Shown: positions 8,842-17,515 of the stretch, piece by piece
Layout: each line of letters opens with the position of its first letter
Numbering within the stretch: position 1 is the stretch's first letter
Assembly (NCBI GenBank): GCA_937876465.1
Contig: CALEHV010000025.1
Span: 1 to 53,335, forward strand
Reading direction: 5' to 3'
DNA length: 53,335 nt
Source of the DNA: an uncultured Bacillota bacterium
GTDB taxonomy: Bacteria; Bacillota_I; Bacilli_A; RFN20; CAG-826
Notes under the pieces: generated by a model
What the model was told of the DNA's origin: nothing
The model's input: the letters and a program-made list of their open reading frames with translations, nothing else
The model's database searches: none
Made by a program: the position numbers and the translations under genes

Positions 8842-9240
8842 ATGAAAAGAGAAGTATTCGTTGTTGCAGGAGCAATTATTAAAGATAATAAAGTCTTTGC
8901 CGCTCAAAGAGGAGATAGAGGAGAGACTCGTTTTAAATGGGAATTTCCAGGTGGCAAATTAGAACCTGGAGAAACACCAGAACAAGCATTAGCAAGAGAA
9001 CTTAGAGAAGAACTTAAAATTAATGTTAAAGTTCACGAACTCATAACCAAGATTGTTGATGAGTATCCAACTCAAATACTCCATATTGACACATATAGAT
9101 GTGAATTGATTTCTGGAGAACCAGTTTTAACTGAACATTTAGCAATGGCTTGGAACAGTAAAGAAGATTTAGATAAATTAGAGTTTTCAAAAGCTGATAC
9201 TCCTACATTAGAAAAAATTAAGAAAGAATATTTAAAATAA
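8842..9240 (+). CDS. Nudix hydrolase, MutT-like (8-oxo-dGTP diphosphatase)
   Basis: A 132-residue single-domain protein with a complete Nudix box starting at GGKLEPGETPEQALARELRE and ending EELKI (residues 36-60). The N-terminus VVAGAIIKDNKVFAAQRG and the late WNSKEDLDKLEFSKAD segment are typical of MutT and CTP pyrophosphohydrolase-like members that clean oxidised nucleotides. A TATAAT-like box and CGAGG precede the ATG. The next gene begins on the A of its stop codon, so the two are co-translated. Confidence 0.85.
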   Translation: MKREVFVVAGAIIKDNKVFAAQRGDRGETRFKWEFPGGKLEPGETPEQALARELREELKINVKVHELITKIVDEYPTQILHIDTYRCELISGEPVLTEHLAMAWNSKEDLDKLEFSKADTPTLEKIKKEYLK

Positions 9241-10220
9241 TGATACCTTTGATTATTGCTGCTGCTTTAGTTGGAGGATTTATACTCTTTGCTATAAACG
9301 GCATCATTGTTGTTGATATAGTTTATTTAAAAATATATCCAAAAAGAGCTGATGGTGTACTAGTTTTAAATTATCCAAATTATAAAGACTATCCAAATTT
9401 AATAACTGAAAAAATTTCTTTTAAATCAGGAAAAAATATTCTTCGAGGATTTATCGTAAAAAACAAAAATATAGATAAATATAAAAGTGTAGTCGTCTTA
9501 TCGCATGGGATTGGTGCAGGACATATTTATTTACTAAATTTAATCGACTTTATTTGCAATGAAGGTTACATTGTTTTAGCTTTTGATAATACTGCTTCAG
9601 GAATTAGTGAAGGTAAAAAAGTTTATTCAATGGTTCAATCTATAAAAGACTTAGATTGTGCATTGAAATTTAAAGAGAACAACCAAGAATTGCAGGGATA
9701 TCCTACCTATTTATTAGGACATTCAATGGGCGGATTCGCAGTTTTAAACATATTAAATAAAAACCATAAAATAGATAAATGTTGTTCAATTGCTGGTTTC
9801 AATAATGAAGAAGCAATGGCTTTAGGGATGATTTCTAGAACAAAAGGTGTATACCCATTAATTACTTTAAGAAATTTCTTTAGAGTTGGTAGAAACGCTT
9901 TTTCGACAAGCTACAAATCAATCAAAAAAAGTAATGTAAATATTTTGTACATTCAAGGCACAGAAGATAAAGTTGTACCCCCTTCTATTGGAGGCGATTT
10001 ATACGCTAAATTAAATAAACCAAACTTAACAATAAAGATGATAGATGGAAAGTTCCATGCTCCTCATGTTCTTAACGAAGGACGAGCCAACGAAATATTA
10101 AGCAAGTGTGGTTTGATTGGTGGAGTTTTAACTCCTTACGATACAGTTTTAGATTATAAAAAAATGTCAGAAATTGATCCTGACATTTGTAATATTATTG
10201 CAGATTTTTTCAATAATTAA
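9240..10220 (+). CDS. Membrane-anchored alpha/beta hydrolase
   Basis: A 326-residue protein with one N-terminal membrane helix (residues 2-27) and an alpha/beta hydrolase domain. The oxyanion-loop region is VVLSHGIGAGH (about residue 85), the nucleophile elbow is LGHSMGG (about 160), the acidic residue lies in YIQGTEDKVVPP (about 242) and the histidine in GKFHAPH. Substrate unknown; the family includes acyl esterases and peptidases. Its start overlaps the stop of the Nudix gene by one base. It is convergent with the acyl-ligase gene and overlaps it by 4 bp. An acyl-thioesterase role linked to that ligase is conceivable but unproven. Confidence 0.75.
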   Translation: MIPLIIAAALVGGFILFAINGIIVVDIVYLKIYPKRADGVLVLNYPNYKDYPNLITEKISFKSGKNILRGFIVKNKNIDKYKSVVVLSHGIGAGHIYLLNLIDFICNEGYIVLAFDNTASGISEGKKVYSMVQSIKDLDCALKFKENNQELQGYPTYLLGHSMGGFAVLNILNKNHKIDKCCSIAGFNNEEAMALGMISRTKGVYPLITLRNFFRVGRNAFSTSYKSIKKSNVNILYIQGTEDKVVPPSIGGDLYAKLNKPNLTIKMIDGKFHAPHVLNEGRANEILSKCGLIGGVLTPYDTVLDYKKMSEIDPDICNIIADFFNN

Positions 10221-12199
10221 TTTTGAGATTTAAGAATATATAATGTGAATTCGCTAGCGGAGTTTAATCTGCCAATTTTTTCTGAAGGAATACGAATATT
10301 AAATCCACTTTCTATTGAAGAAAGAATAGACATGTAACTAAAAGAATCTCCTCCTAAATCATTTATGATGTGTGAATTAGGACTGACATTCTTCTTTTCG
10401 ATGTATAAGGCGCTAGCAATAATATCAATTATATGATCCATGATTTCTTTAACTTTCTTTTCGTCAAATGATTGGAAAGAAACAGATACACCATTGCCTA
10501 GTTTGACGAAGTTTTCTTCGTTTTCTTGGAAATTTTTAATCAATTCAAACTTTTTGATTTTCATTGAAGAATTGAGTGGCAAATCGTTTTTAGCAATATA
10601 ACATTCTCTTACTTGCATTGCGACAGGCAAAGATTCATTGCTATCTCTGATAGAATTCTCTAATTTTGTTATTTCATCTTCATTTAATTGCTTATCAACA
10701 TTAATAAATAAAGTGACAACTTCATCTTTGTCATTTTTAATTCCGACAATTGATAAATTTGATACAAAAGGTAAGTTCTTAAATTTACTTTCAATTTCTT
10801 CTGGATAGATGTTTTCGCCATTGGAACCAATAATGACATCTTTCTTTTTACCATGTATGTATGTGTAACCTAAGTTATCAGTTTCAGCGATATCTCCAGT
10901 ATGGAAAAATCCTTCATTGTCTAAATCTGCTTCTAAACGTTTTCCATCAACTAATCTAGCAATATGTAAGTATTTAGATTTAACTAACAACTCGTTATCA
11001 ACAATCTTATATTCAACGCCATATAATGGTTTTCCGACCGATCCACGATTTCGTTGAACTACATCAGGAGAAAGTTCTACTGATGTGATGCCTATTTCAG
11101 TCATACCGTAACCGTTGTAAAGGTTATAGCCGATTCCATTCATTGTTTCTAAAGTATCTCTACTTAAAGCTGAACCGCCTGCGATACAAAATGTAATTTG
11201 CTTTCCGAGAACTTGTTTTTGTACTGCTCCAAGAACAATTTTTGATTTAGCAAATCCTGCTTCTGTTGCGGTGATGTATTTATTTTTGAAATCACTAACT
11301 TTGTGAACAAGTTTTTGCTTTTTCTCTGATTGTAAAAGAATGCCTTGTTTAAATTTCTTTGAGACTGTATCCCAAAACAGTGGAACAGAATAAATATGAG
11401 TGCATTTATATTTCTTAATTGCGCCAGATAAATCATCTGGATTCATACTGTTTGGAAAAACGATTGTCATTCCAAAATATGTATACCAAAGGAATATTGC
11501 AACAAAACCAAAAATATGTGAAAAAGGAACAACTGCTAAAAGCCTAATTTTACCTAAATACATGATATCTGCAGTGGTTTTTGGCATATCGTATGCAGAA
11601 TATATTTGGTAAGTAATTGCTTCTCCATCATAAACAAATATGCGCGAATCGCCTGTTGTTCCTGAGGTACAGAACGCAATTTCGTTTTCCCATATCGGTT
11701 GATAATTTGAGTTTTCTTCAATCTTAATTTTCCATACGTTTAAAGATAAGACAGAATATCCATCATCTTTATCTGAAATGATTGCTGCTGAATTAGATTC
11801 TTTTATCAATCTTTCAGTGTCTTCTTTTCCTAAAATTGGAGAAATAAGAAGAGGCTTATAACCTGCAGCAATCAAACCCCAGAAAGTTAAAGGCCATTTA
11901 ATTGTGTTGTTTAATTTAACGGCAACGAAATTGCCTTTTGAAATTAGAGACAATTCGGATGATAAAGTGTTAGCGTATTTCATTACTTCGTTATAGTAAT
12001 CTTTATACTTTAAACTTTTTGTTTTTCCGTTTTCTTCATATATGAAGACTTCCATATTTTTCTGACGAATCATTGTTTTTGCGTGACATTCGAAAACATC
12101 ACGTAAAGTGTGTTTCGTATTGTTCATAAGTTCGTTTGCAACGTCATAGAAGACTTTCATTGAACATCTAGATGTTAAATATGGATCATTCTTTTTCAT
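10217..12199 (-). CDS. AMP-dependent acyl ligase fused to an acyl carrier domain
   Basis: A 660-residue ANL-superfamily adenylating enzyme. The phosphate-binding loop is FCTSGTTGDSR (near residue 180), the A5 region is NGYGMTEIG, and a GFFHTGDIAE A7-like motif and GENIYPEEIE A8-like region follow. Residues about 585-655 form an acyl/peptidyl carrier domain with the phosphopantetheine attachment motif DLGGDSFS. The enzyme would activate a carboxylic acid, probably a fatty acid, and load it onto its own carrier arm. No condensation or ketosynthase genes are nearby, so it may pass the acyl group to an acyltransferase. No clear ribosome site precedes the ATG; TATGTA (12217-12212, minus) may be a -10 with a very short leader. 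Confidence 0.82.
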   Translation of the reverse strand: MKKNDPYLTSRCSMKVFYDVANELMNNTKHTLRDVFECHAKTMIRQKNMEVFIYEENGKTKSLKYKDYYNEVMKYANTLSSELSLISKGNFVAVKLNNTIKWPLTFWGLIAAGYKPLLISPILGKEDTERLIKESNSAAIISDKDDGYSVLSLNVWKIKIEENSNYQPIWENEIAFCTSGTTGDSRIFVYDGEAITYQIYSAYDMPKTTADIMYLGKIRLLAVVPFSHIFGFVAIFLWYTYFGMTIVFPNSMNPDDLSGAIKKYKCTHIYSVPLFWDTVSKKFKQGILLQSEKKQKLVHKVSDFKNKYITATEAGFAKSKIVLGAVQKQVLGKQITFCIAGGSALSRDTLETMNGIGYNLYNGYGMTEIGITSVELSPDVVQRNRGSVGKPLYGVEYKIVDNELLVKSKYLHIARLVDGKRLEADLDNEGFFHTGDIAETDNLGYTYIHGKKKDVIIGSNGENIYPEEIESKFKNLPFVSNLSIVGIKNDKDEVVTLFINVDKQLNEDEITKLENSIRDSNESLPVAMQVRECYIAKNDLPLNSSMKIKKFELIKNFQENEENFVKLGNGVSVSFQSFDEKKVKEIMDHIIDIIASALYIEKKNVSPNSHIINDLGGDSFSYMSILSSIESGFNIRIPSEKIGRLNSASEFTLYILKSQN

Positions 12200-12265
12200 A
12201 TGATATAAGTTTACATACTTATATTAAAAATTTCATTAAATTGTTTATTATTTCAAAGATTTGTT

Positions 12266-12271
12266 TATAAT
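12266..12271 (+). promoter_or_regulatory. -10 box of the riboswitch-controlled cation ATPase
   Basis: TATAAT at 12266-12271, with TTGTTT at 12241-12246 as a weak -35 (19-bp spacing). Predicted transcription start near 12278 is immediately upstream of the riboswitch P1 stem. Confidence 0.55.
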
Positions 12272-12280
12272 AGTAGCAAC

Positions 12281-12365
12281 AATCGGGAGTAGCTAAGTTA
12301 GAATTTCCGTCATCACGATATCTTAGATATTCGGAATCTAACCAGTTTATGAGCAAGACGATTAC
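12281..12365 (+). promoter_or_regulatory. yybP-ykoY (Mn2+) riboswitch
   Basis: The leader has the two conserved blocks of this class: GGGAGTAGC at the 5' side and GAGCAAGAC at the 3' side. They are bracketed by a P1 stem of AATCG (from 12281) with CGATT (ending 12364) and enclose a three-way junction with a hairpin around 12325-12345. The class senses Mn2+ and typically turns on exporters, including P-type ATPases, which is exactly the downstream gene. The AAAGGAG ribosome site of that gene lies 6-10 nt beyond P1. No classical terminator is visible between aptamer and start, so translational control is more likely. Confidence 0.82.
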
Positions 12366-12383
12366 AACTAAAGGAGTAAGCGT

Positions 12384-15116
12384 ATGTTCGAAACCAAAAC
12401 TATTGAAGCTACTATTAATGAAACTAACACAAATCTAGAAGAAGGTCTTTCTTCAAACGAAGCAAAAGAAAGACTTCTAAAATACGGACCAAATAAACTT
12501 CAAGAAAAGAAAAAGAAATCTTGGATTCGTATTTTCTTTGAGCAAATGAACAATCCAATGATATTTGTTTTATTTGCTGCAATTGCTGTCACAATAGGCG
12601 TATCAATTTACGAAACAATTAATGTTGGACATTTCGACTTTCTTTCTGTTGGTGACTGGCCAGATGTAGTAATCGTTTTAGCCGTTATCATTCTTAACTC
12701 GGTAATAGGAACAATCCAAGAAGTTAAAGCACAAACTTCTTTAGAAGCTCTTAAGAATTTGTCTTCTCCGGAATCTACAGTTATTAGAGACGGAAAAAGA
12801 ATAAAAATTAAATCAACAGAGTTAGTGATTGGCGATGTTGTTGTCTTAGAAGAAGGCGACACAATTGGTGCAGATTTAAGATTAATTGAAGCTGTTAATT
12901 TAAAAGCAAACGAATCTAGTTTAACTGGCGAATCAGTTCCAGTAGATAAAAACTGTGATGTTACATTCTCAAGCACAGTTCCTTTAGGGGATAGAATTAA
13001 CATGGCTTATATGTCTACCCCAGTTTCATATGGCCGTGGTAAAGGCATCGTTGTTGCTACAGGCATGAACACTGAAATTGGTAAGATTGCAAAAGCTTTA
13101 GATCAAGAAGAAGATAGCGAAACGCCGTTACAAAAAGCATTAGCAAAATTGAGCAAAATATTAGGTATTATTACTTTAGTAATAGTTGCAGCAGTTTTGG
13201 CTGTAGATATTATATGGATATTTGTGCATAATCAATCCAATGATGTTCACTCTTGGATTGAGGCTGTTCTTGGTGCAATTTCTTTAGCTGTTGCTGCAAT
13301 TCCTGAAGGCCTAGCTGCAGTAGTCACAATTGTCTTATCAATTGGAGTTCAAAGAATGGTCAAGGCAAACACTGTTGTTAGAAAATTACCTTCTGTTGAA
13401 ACTCTTGGAACGGTTTCGTTTGTTTGTTCAGACAAAACTGGAACATTAACTCAAAATAAGATGACCGTTTTGGAAGCTTATGTTGATGAACAATACTACG
13501 TACGCGAATCCTTTAAAGAAGAAAATAAAGAAACTAATCTTGGTTTATTAGCAAAAGGTATGTCTTTAGCAAGTAATGCAACGGTTGATGAAGGCTTATA
13601 TGGCGATCCAACCGAAATTGCACTAGTTGTCATGGCAAACGAATTCAATATGCACAAGAAGGATTTAAATTCTTTAGAACCTCGTGTTGATGAATTGCCA
13701 TTTGATTCAGTTCGTAAAATGATGTCCACACAACATGATGTTAATGGCAAAAAGATTGTATATACAAAAGGCGCTTTAGATAGCATTTTAAAGCATACTT
13801 CATATATTAAAATCAATAATGAAAATCGCAAGATTACAAAAGAAGATATAGATAAAATCTATAATGCAAATAAAACGTTCTCAGATAAAGCCTTACGTGT
13901 TTTAGCATTGGCAATGAAAGAAGATGATTCTAAAATTGAAGAATCAAATTTAGTTTTCGTTGGATTAGTTGCAATGATAGATCCAGCTCGTCCTGAAGCA
14001 AAACCTGCAGTTGCTACATTTAAGCATGCAGGAATTACTACTGTTATGATTACTGGAGACCATAAAGACACAGCATTTGCTATTGCAAAGGAATTAGGAA
14101 TTGCAGAGAATCCATCGCAATGTGTCACGGGTTCTGAAATTGACAATTTAAGCGAGACTGAACTTCAAGAATTAGTTAAAAAAGTTAGAGTTTTTGCAAG
14201 AGTATCGCCTGAAAATAAAGTCTCAATTGTTAAAGCATTTGAGGCTAACGGAAATATTTGTGCAATGACTGGTGATGGCGTTAATGATGCCCCATCTTTA
14301 AAAGCAGCAGATATTGGAATTGCAATGGGCATAACAGGTACCGATGTTGCAAAAGGTGCCGCAGATATGGTTTTAACAGATGATAATTTTGCTTCTATTG
14401 AAAAGGCAGTAGAAGAAGGAAGAGGAATATTTGCAAATATTAAAAAGACAGTTCTTTTCTTACTATCAAGCAATATTGCTGAAGTATTAGCAATGTTCAT
14501 TATTATTTGCTTAGGTTTCCCTGCACCTTTAATTGCTATTCATTTGCTTTGGGTTAATTTAGTTACAGATTCATTACCAGCAATCGCATTAGGAATGGAT
14601 CCAAAAGATCCAAATAACATGAATGAAAAACCTCGAGATCCAAATAAATCTTTATTTGCTGATGGAGGATTCTTAACCACATTAGGTTATGGCTCAGTTA
14701 TTACTATCGCTGTTTTGTGTGCATTCTTCTCTGCATTCTGGTTAAATGGCATCACTGATTGGAATGCTATCGTTAATGCTTCCACAGTATGCCCAGAAGT
14801 ATTATCACAAGCTCGTACAATGGCATTTATTGCATTAGCAATTAGCGAATTGTTTCACATGGTTGGAATGTCAAATCAAAACCGTTCCATATTCTTAGTT
14901 TTCAAAAATAAAAACTGGATGATGGCTATTGCGTTCTTCATAGGTTTAGGACTTCAAATTTTTGTTGTTGAAGTTCCGTTTATGCAAAGCATGTTCAGCA
15001 CAGTTTCTATTGATTGGAAAGAATGGTTAATTGTTGCATCAATGTGTTTATTGCCTGTTGTTGTTCACGAAATTGCTGTGCTTATTAAATGGATTAAAAA
15101 TAAGGCAAAAAAATAA
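12384..15116 (+). CDS. P-type cation ATPase (P2 type), probable Mn2+/Ca2+ exporter
   Basis: A 910-residue P2-type ATPase. Phosphorylation motif CSDKTGTLTQNKMTV (aspartate near residue 354), dephosphorylation TGES (about 180), membrane-helix-4 motif AAIPEGLAA, hinge TGDGVNDAPSLKAADIGIAMG (about 630) and helix-6 residues LWVNLVTDSLPAIALGMDP are all present. The N-terminal cation-ATPase domain is complete, as are the C-terminal helices (about 10 in total). Sequence alone suggests Ca2+, but the yybP-ykoY leader argues for Mn2+ efflux, as known for YoaB and related lactic-acid-bacterial ATPases. The start has AAAGGAG 8 nt upstream. Two tRNA-Leu genes follow. Confidence 0.92.
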   Translation: MFETKTIEATINETNTNLEEGLSSNEAKERLLKYGPNKLQEKKKKSWIRIFFEQMNNPMIFVLFAAIAVTIGVSIYETINVGHFDFLSVGDWPDVVIVLAVIILNSVIGTIQEVKAQTSLEALKNLSSPESTVIRDGKRIKIKSTELVIGDVVVLEEGDTIGADLRLIEAVNLKANESSLTGESVPVDKNCDVTFSSTVPLGDRINMAYMSTPVSYGRGKGIVVATGMNTEIGKIAKALDQEEDSETPLQKALAKLSKILGIITLVIVAAVLAVDIIWIFVHNQSNDVHSWIEAVLGAISLAVAAIPEGLAAVVTIVLSIGVQRMVKANTVVRKLPSVETLGTVSFVCSDKTGTLTQNKMTVLEAYVDEQYYVRESFKEENKETNLGLLAKGMSLASNATVDEGLYGDPTEIALVVMANEFNMHKKDLNSLEPRVDELPFDSVRKMMSTQHDVNGKKIVYTKGALDSILKHTSYIKINNENRKITKEDIDKIYNANKTFSDKALRVLALAMKEDDSKIEESNLVFVGLVAMIDPARPEAKPAVATFKHAGITTVMITGDHKDTAFAIAKELGIAENPSQCVTGSEIDNLSETELQELVKKVRVFARVSPENKVSIVKAFEANGNICAMTGDGVNDAPSLKAADIGIAMGITGTDVAKGAADMVLTDDNFASIEKAVEEGRGIFANIKKTVLFLLSSNIAEVLAMFIIICLGFPAPLIAIHLLWVNLVTDSLPAIALGMDPKDPNNMNEKPRDPNKSLFADGGFLTTLGYGSVITIAVLCAFFSAFWLNGITDWNAIVNASTVCPEVLSQARTMAFIALAISELFHMVGMSNQNRSIFLVFKNKNWMMAIAFFIGLGLQIFVVEVPFMQSMFSTVSIDWKEWLIVASMCLLPVVVHEIAVLIKWIKNKAKK

Positions 15117-15140
15117 TATTTAGTATATACTTTGTTTGTT

Positions 15141-15225
15141 GTAGCGGTGGCGAAATTGGTAAACGCGTAAGATTCAGAATCTTATGTCTAACGACTTATG
15201 AGTTCAAGTCTCATCCGCTGCACCA
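15141..15225 (+). tRNA. tRNA-Leu (anticodon CAG)
   Basis: 85 nt including encoded CCA. Acceptor GTAGCGG pairs with CCGCTGC (one G-T pair); anticodon stem TAAGA/TCTTA encloses a loop with CAG; long variable arm present as expected for leucine; T-arm GTTCAAGTC. Confidence 0.93.
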
Positions 15226-15273
15226 AAAAGTGTATTGAAATATACGGATGTATTTAATTATAATTACTACGTT

Positions 15274-15360
15274 GCTCTTGTGGTGAAATTGGTAGACACG
15301 ATAGACTCAAAATCTGTTGATAGTGATATCATGCCGGTTCGAGTCCGGCCAAGAGCACCA
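15274..15360 (+). tRNA. tRNA-Leu (anticodon CAA)
   Basis: 87 nt including encoded CCA. Acceptor GCTCTTG pairs with CAAGAGC; anticodon loop CTCAAAA gives CAA; long variable arm; T-loop GTTCGAGTC. Reads TTG codons. The sequence downstream is decayed mobile DNA, so this gene may mark an old integration point. Confidence 0.94.
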
Positions 15361-15370
15361 TTCAAAAGAT

Positions 15371-15410
15371 AACGAGATGATACCAAAAATCATCTCGCTT
15401 TTTTTATATT
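15371..15410 (+). terminator. Strong terminator after the tRNA-Leu pair
   Basis: CGAGATGAT and ATCATCTCG form a perfect 9-bp stem followed by C and seven T residues. Confidence 0.93.
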
Positions 15411-15534
15411 TAGGGGGCTTTTTTGATAGATTTGACTATTCAGAAGATTCCTGAACAGACAAAATGTTCATCATTATTAGTGCTCGTAGGTCCGCGCAGC
15501 ATACCGATAGGTAAATAACTTAAAGTGCAACTAT

Positions 15535-15608
15535 GCCACTCCCTTGATAGGGTGGACTTGAACTAAAGACATATTAAAACCCAGCAACTCAGCTGGGTGT
15601 TTTTGTCG
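15535..15608 (+). terminator. Hairpin and orphan terminator in mobile-element debris
   Basis: Within the gene-free stretch 15411-15620 lie two structures: a hairpin with CCCT-TGAT-AGGG at its tip and a CCAC/GTGG lower stem (about 15536-15555), then a clean terminator ACCCAGC/GCTGGGT followed by GTTTTT (15579-15605). No gene is recognisable upstream of it; it may end a lost gene or a small RNA. Confidence 0.6.
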
Positions 15609-15620
15609 TTTGCAAAATCA

Positions 15621-16082
15621 TTAAATATTTACATAAACCGATAGCTTAAGATGGAGAGTCGTTATCCTCACGGTGTAAGGAACCTCGACTTGCAATTCAC
15701 CTGTAGTGGATAGTTTCAATTTCGATACGTTTTTGTTTCCAATGATGATAAGAATGTAATCTTTGCTTTTTACATATGCTCTTGAATAAAGATCCTTATA
15801 GTCGAAATCATCAAATGATTCTATTTTGTTGGGAAGCTTGTTAAATTCGCTTATTATTGCTTTAGCTCTAGTTTCTGCCGAATCGACTATCAGAATAGCG
15901 TTTTCTAGATTCATTTTTTCAATCGTTAAGGAAGATATCGTTTCCATGATTTCCGTGGTCATAGAAGTGGAGTAATCATCAAATTTACCGACAAATTCCT
16001 CTAATTGTTCCTTAAGAGAATTAATTCTCTCATCGATTTCATGGATCCTGTTTTGCTTAGGCAATGTATAAAGAAATGAAAA
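15621..16082 (-). pseudogene. Truncated large serine recombinase, C-terminal remnant
   Basis: The reading frame (147 residues from a TTG at 16064, open to 16083) has a coiled-coil-like start (HEIDERINSLKEQLEEFVG), a second helical stretch, then AETRAKAIISEFNKLP and a beta-rich end containing IIIGNKNV. This order resembles the C-terminal coiled-coil and terminal strand region of large serine recombinases. The catalytic resolvase domain and zinc ribbon are absent, no ribosome site precedes the TTG, and the upstream frame closes at once. Most likely a fragment left by a deleted phage or conjugative element next to tRNA-Leu. A stand-alone coiled-coil protein is the alternative. Confidence 0.5.
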
Positions 16083-16122
16083 TTAATCAATTTAAGTTTC
16101 TAGAAGCTTAAATCCTTAATAT

Positions 16123-16280
16123 AAATATGGCCTGGATCCTCGAAAGCAATCGTATACCTGTTTAGTATTGAAGCAGCTGAGTGAGGATGCGAAAAAAACT
16201 ATATCTCCAAGAATTATGGTGATTTAGAGGAATGGATCCGTAATCAAATAGAAGCATCTATATATAAATTAGAGAATTAA
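16123..16280 (+). pseudogene. Frameshifted phage-type remnant (LLH-holin-like tail)
   Basis: In one frame the sequence reads LKQLSEDAKK up to a run of seven A residues (16192-16198); in the next frame it continues as NYISKNYGDLEEWIRNQIEA and ends at TAA 16278-16280. Joining them across the A-run gives a sensible amphipathic C-terminus resembling LLH-family phage holins (DL..WI...IEAAV). No start codon or complete N-terminus remains. A terminator follows directly. Confidence 0.35.
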
Positions 16281-16283
16281 ATT

Positions 16284-16326
16284 AATCCCTTGAAAACCGC
16301 ACTATGGTGAGTAGCAGGGATTTTTG
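16284..16326 (+). terminator. Terminator after phage-type remnant
   Basis: AATCCCT (16284-16290) pairs with AGGGATT (16316-16322) followed by more T residues. It insulates the next operon from upstream transcription. Confidence 0.75.
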
Positions 16327-16392
16327 TTGGCAAAAAATCGTAAGAAGTTGAGAAAAATAATCAAGAAGTTAGCACTCTTTCGCAATAAGTGC

Positions 16393-16423
16393 TTGACTCT
16401 CTCTCTCTCTCTCTCTCTAGAAT
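16393..16423 (+). promoter_or_regulatory. Promoter with a (CT)11 microsatellite as its spacer
   Basis: TTGACT at 16393-16398 (-35) and TAGAAT at 16418-16423 (-10) are joined entirely by CT repeats; the tract runs from 16397 to 16418 (11 units). The present spacer is 19 bp. Loss of one CT unit would give the optimal 17 bp, loss of two 15 bp, so slippage would change promoter strength stepwise. The -10 ends 6 nt before the ATG at 16430, predicting a leaderless transcript. Confidence 0.75.
16397..16418 (+). repeat. (CT)11 dinucleotide repeat
   Basis: Uninterrupted CT microsatellite, the only long simple repeat noticed in the window. It overlaps the last two bases of the -35 and the first base of the -10. 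Confidence 0.95.
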
Positions 16424-16429
16424 GGAAAT

Positions 16430-16648
16430 ATGACAAGCAAATATTCGGTCTCGTACAAAAAAATGTGGGTTCTTTTGGCTGAAAGAGAGATTTCTGCTAT
16501 TGGTCTAAGAAAGGATCTCAATATTGCTACGGGTACAATGACAAAATTGAGAAGAAACGAAGAAGTGGCATTATCTGTCCTACTCCGTATTTGCGAGTAT
16601 CTTGATTGTAGCATTGGAGACATTTGCGATTTCGTTAAAAAAGACTAG
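16430..16648 (+). CDS. XRE-family HTH regulator (Cro/C1 type, YozG-like)
   Basis: A 72-residue protein that is little more than one helix-turn-helix: YKKMWVLLAEREISAIGLRKDL, then NIATGTMTKLRRNEEVALSVLLRICEYLDCSIGDIC. This matches the compact XRE regulators whose last helix ends with DCSIGDIC. It is the first gene of the operon read from the CT-repeat promoter and lacks a ribosome site, consistent with leaderless translation. The next gene starts 17 bp later behind AAAGGAG. It may regulate its own promoter, in which case phase variation and autoregulation would be combined. Confidence 0.85.
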   Translation: MTSKYSVSYKKMWVLLAEREISAIGLRKDLNIATGTMTKLRRNEEVALSVLLRICEYLDCSIGDICDFVKKD

Positions 16649-16664
16649 TAAAGGAGATTAAATT

Positions 16665-17510
16665 ATGTACTGTCCAAACTGCGGAAAAAAGTTAGATGAT
16701 AATGCTTTGTTTTGCGATGAATGTGGAACAAAAATCGAAAGACTAAAGCCAACTGCTGAACCTACACCAAAAGTTCAAGAGGCGCCTGTGGTTGAAAAAG
16801 AACCAGCAAAAGAAGTGACTAGAACCGAGCCTGTTGAAAAAAATCAATCTGAGCAAAGGAAAGCAAACCCCAAAGAAGGACGCTTACATAAATGCCCCAA
16901 TTGTGGTGAACTAATAGGTTTTGATGATGTCAAATGCCCTTCTTGTGGATACGAAATAAGAGATAGAGAAGTAAATGCATCAGTACAAAGCTTGTTTGAT
17001 AGAGTTCTGGCTACAGAGGACTTAGATAAAAAAATAGAATTAATTAAGACTTCCCCTATTCCTAATACTAGAGAAGATATTCTTGAGTTCATGTTATTAG
17101 CGAAGTCCAATTTTGACGCTAAATATTATGCGACAAACAAAAATGTTGATAGCGTCTCTAGTGCTTGGTTATCAAAAATCGATCAATGCTATGCAAAAGC
17201 AAAAATCTTACTTCGTGATAAAAGAGATTTAGATACTGTCGAAGAAATATATTCTGGAATCCATAAAGAAACTAAGAACATACAAAGAAACAAACTTCTT
17301 ATGATTATTGGTGGGTTTGTTGCAATTATTGTTTCGATTATTTGTATTGCTACTTTCAATGTGGAAGGCAATACCGGATTATCGGTCTTATTTATCGCAT
17401 TACTTGCAGCCGGTATTGTTTTACTCGTGTTTGGTTTTAAGAAGAAAAAAACTAATAAACAATTAAAAGAAGAGCGCGCTGCTAAAGCTGAAAAAAAGAA
17501 TAGGAGATAA
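16665..17510 (+). CDS. Two-zinc-ribbon protein with C-terminal membrane helices
   Basis: A 281-residue protein. The N-terminus MYCPNCGKKL...FCDECGTKI is a first zinc ribbon (residues 1-23); a proline/glutamate-rich linker follows; a second ribbon is HKCPNCGELI...VKCPSCGYEI (about 75-98). A helical domain (105-200) precedes two membrane helices (about 210-255) and a highly basic cytoplasmic tail (KKKKTNKQLK). The protein is probably anchored with both ribbons in the cytoplasm. Good AAAGGAG upstream. It is the second gene of the SPFH operon and its stop codon overlaps an alternative start of the next gene. Function unknown. Confidence 0.75.
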   Translation: MYCPNCGKKLDDNALFCDECGTKIERLKPTAEPTPKVQEAPVVEKEPAKEVTRTEPVEKNQSEQRKANPKEGRLHKCPNCGELIGFDDVKCPSCGYEIRDREVNASVQSLFDRVLATEDLDKKIELIKTSPIPNTREDILEFMLLAKSNFDAKYYATNKNVDSVSSAWLSKIDQCYAKAKILLRDKRDLDTVEEIYSGIHKETKNIQRNKLLMIIGGFVAIIVSIICIATFNVEGNTGLSVLFIALLAAGIVLLVFGFKKKKTNKQLKEERAAKAEKKNRR

Positions 17511-17515
17511 TGTTT

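Noticed and set aside
12608..14500. Several minus-strand frames inside the P-type ATPase gene
   Set aside because: The plus-strand gene is complete with all family motifs; the antisense frames have no ribosome sites or recognisable domains.
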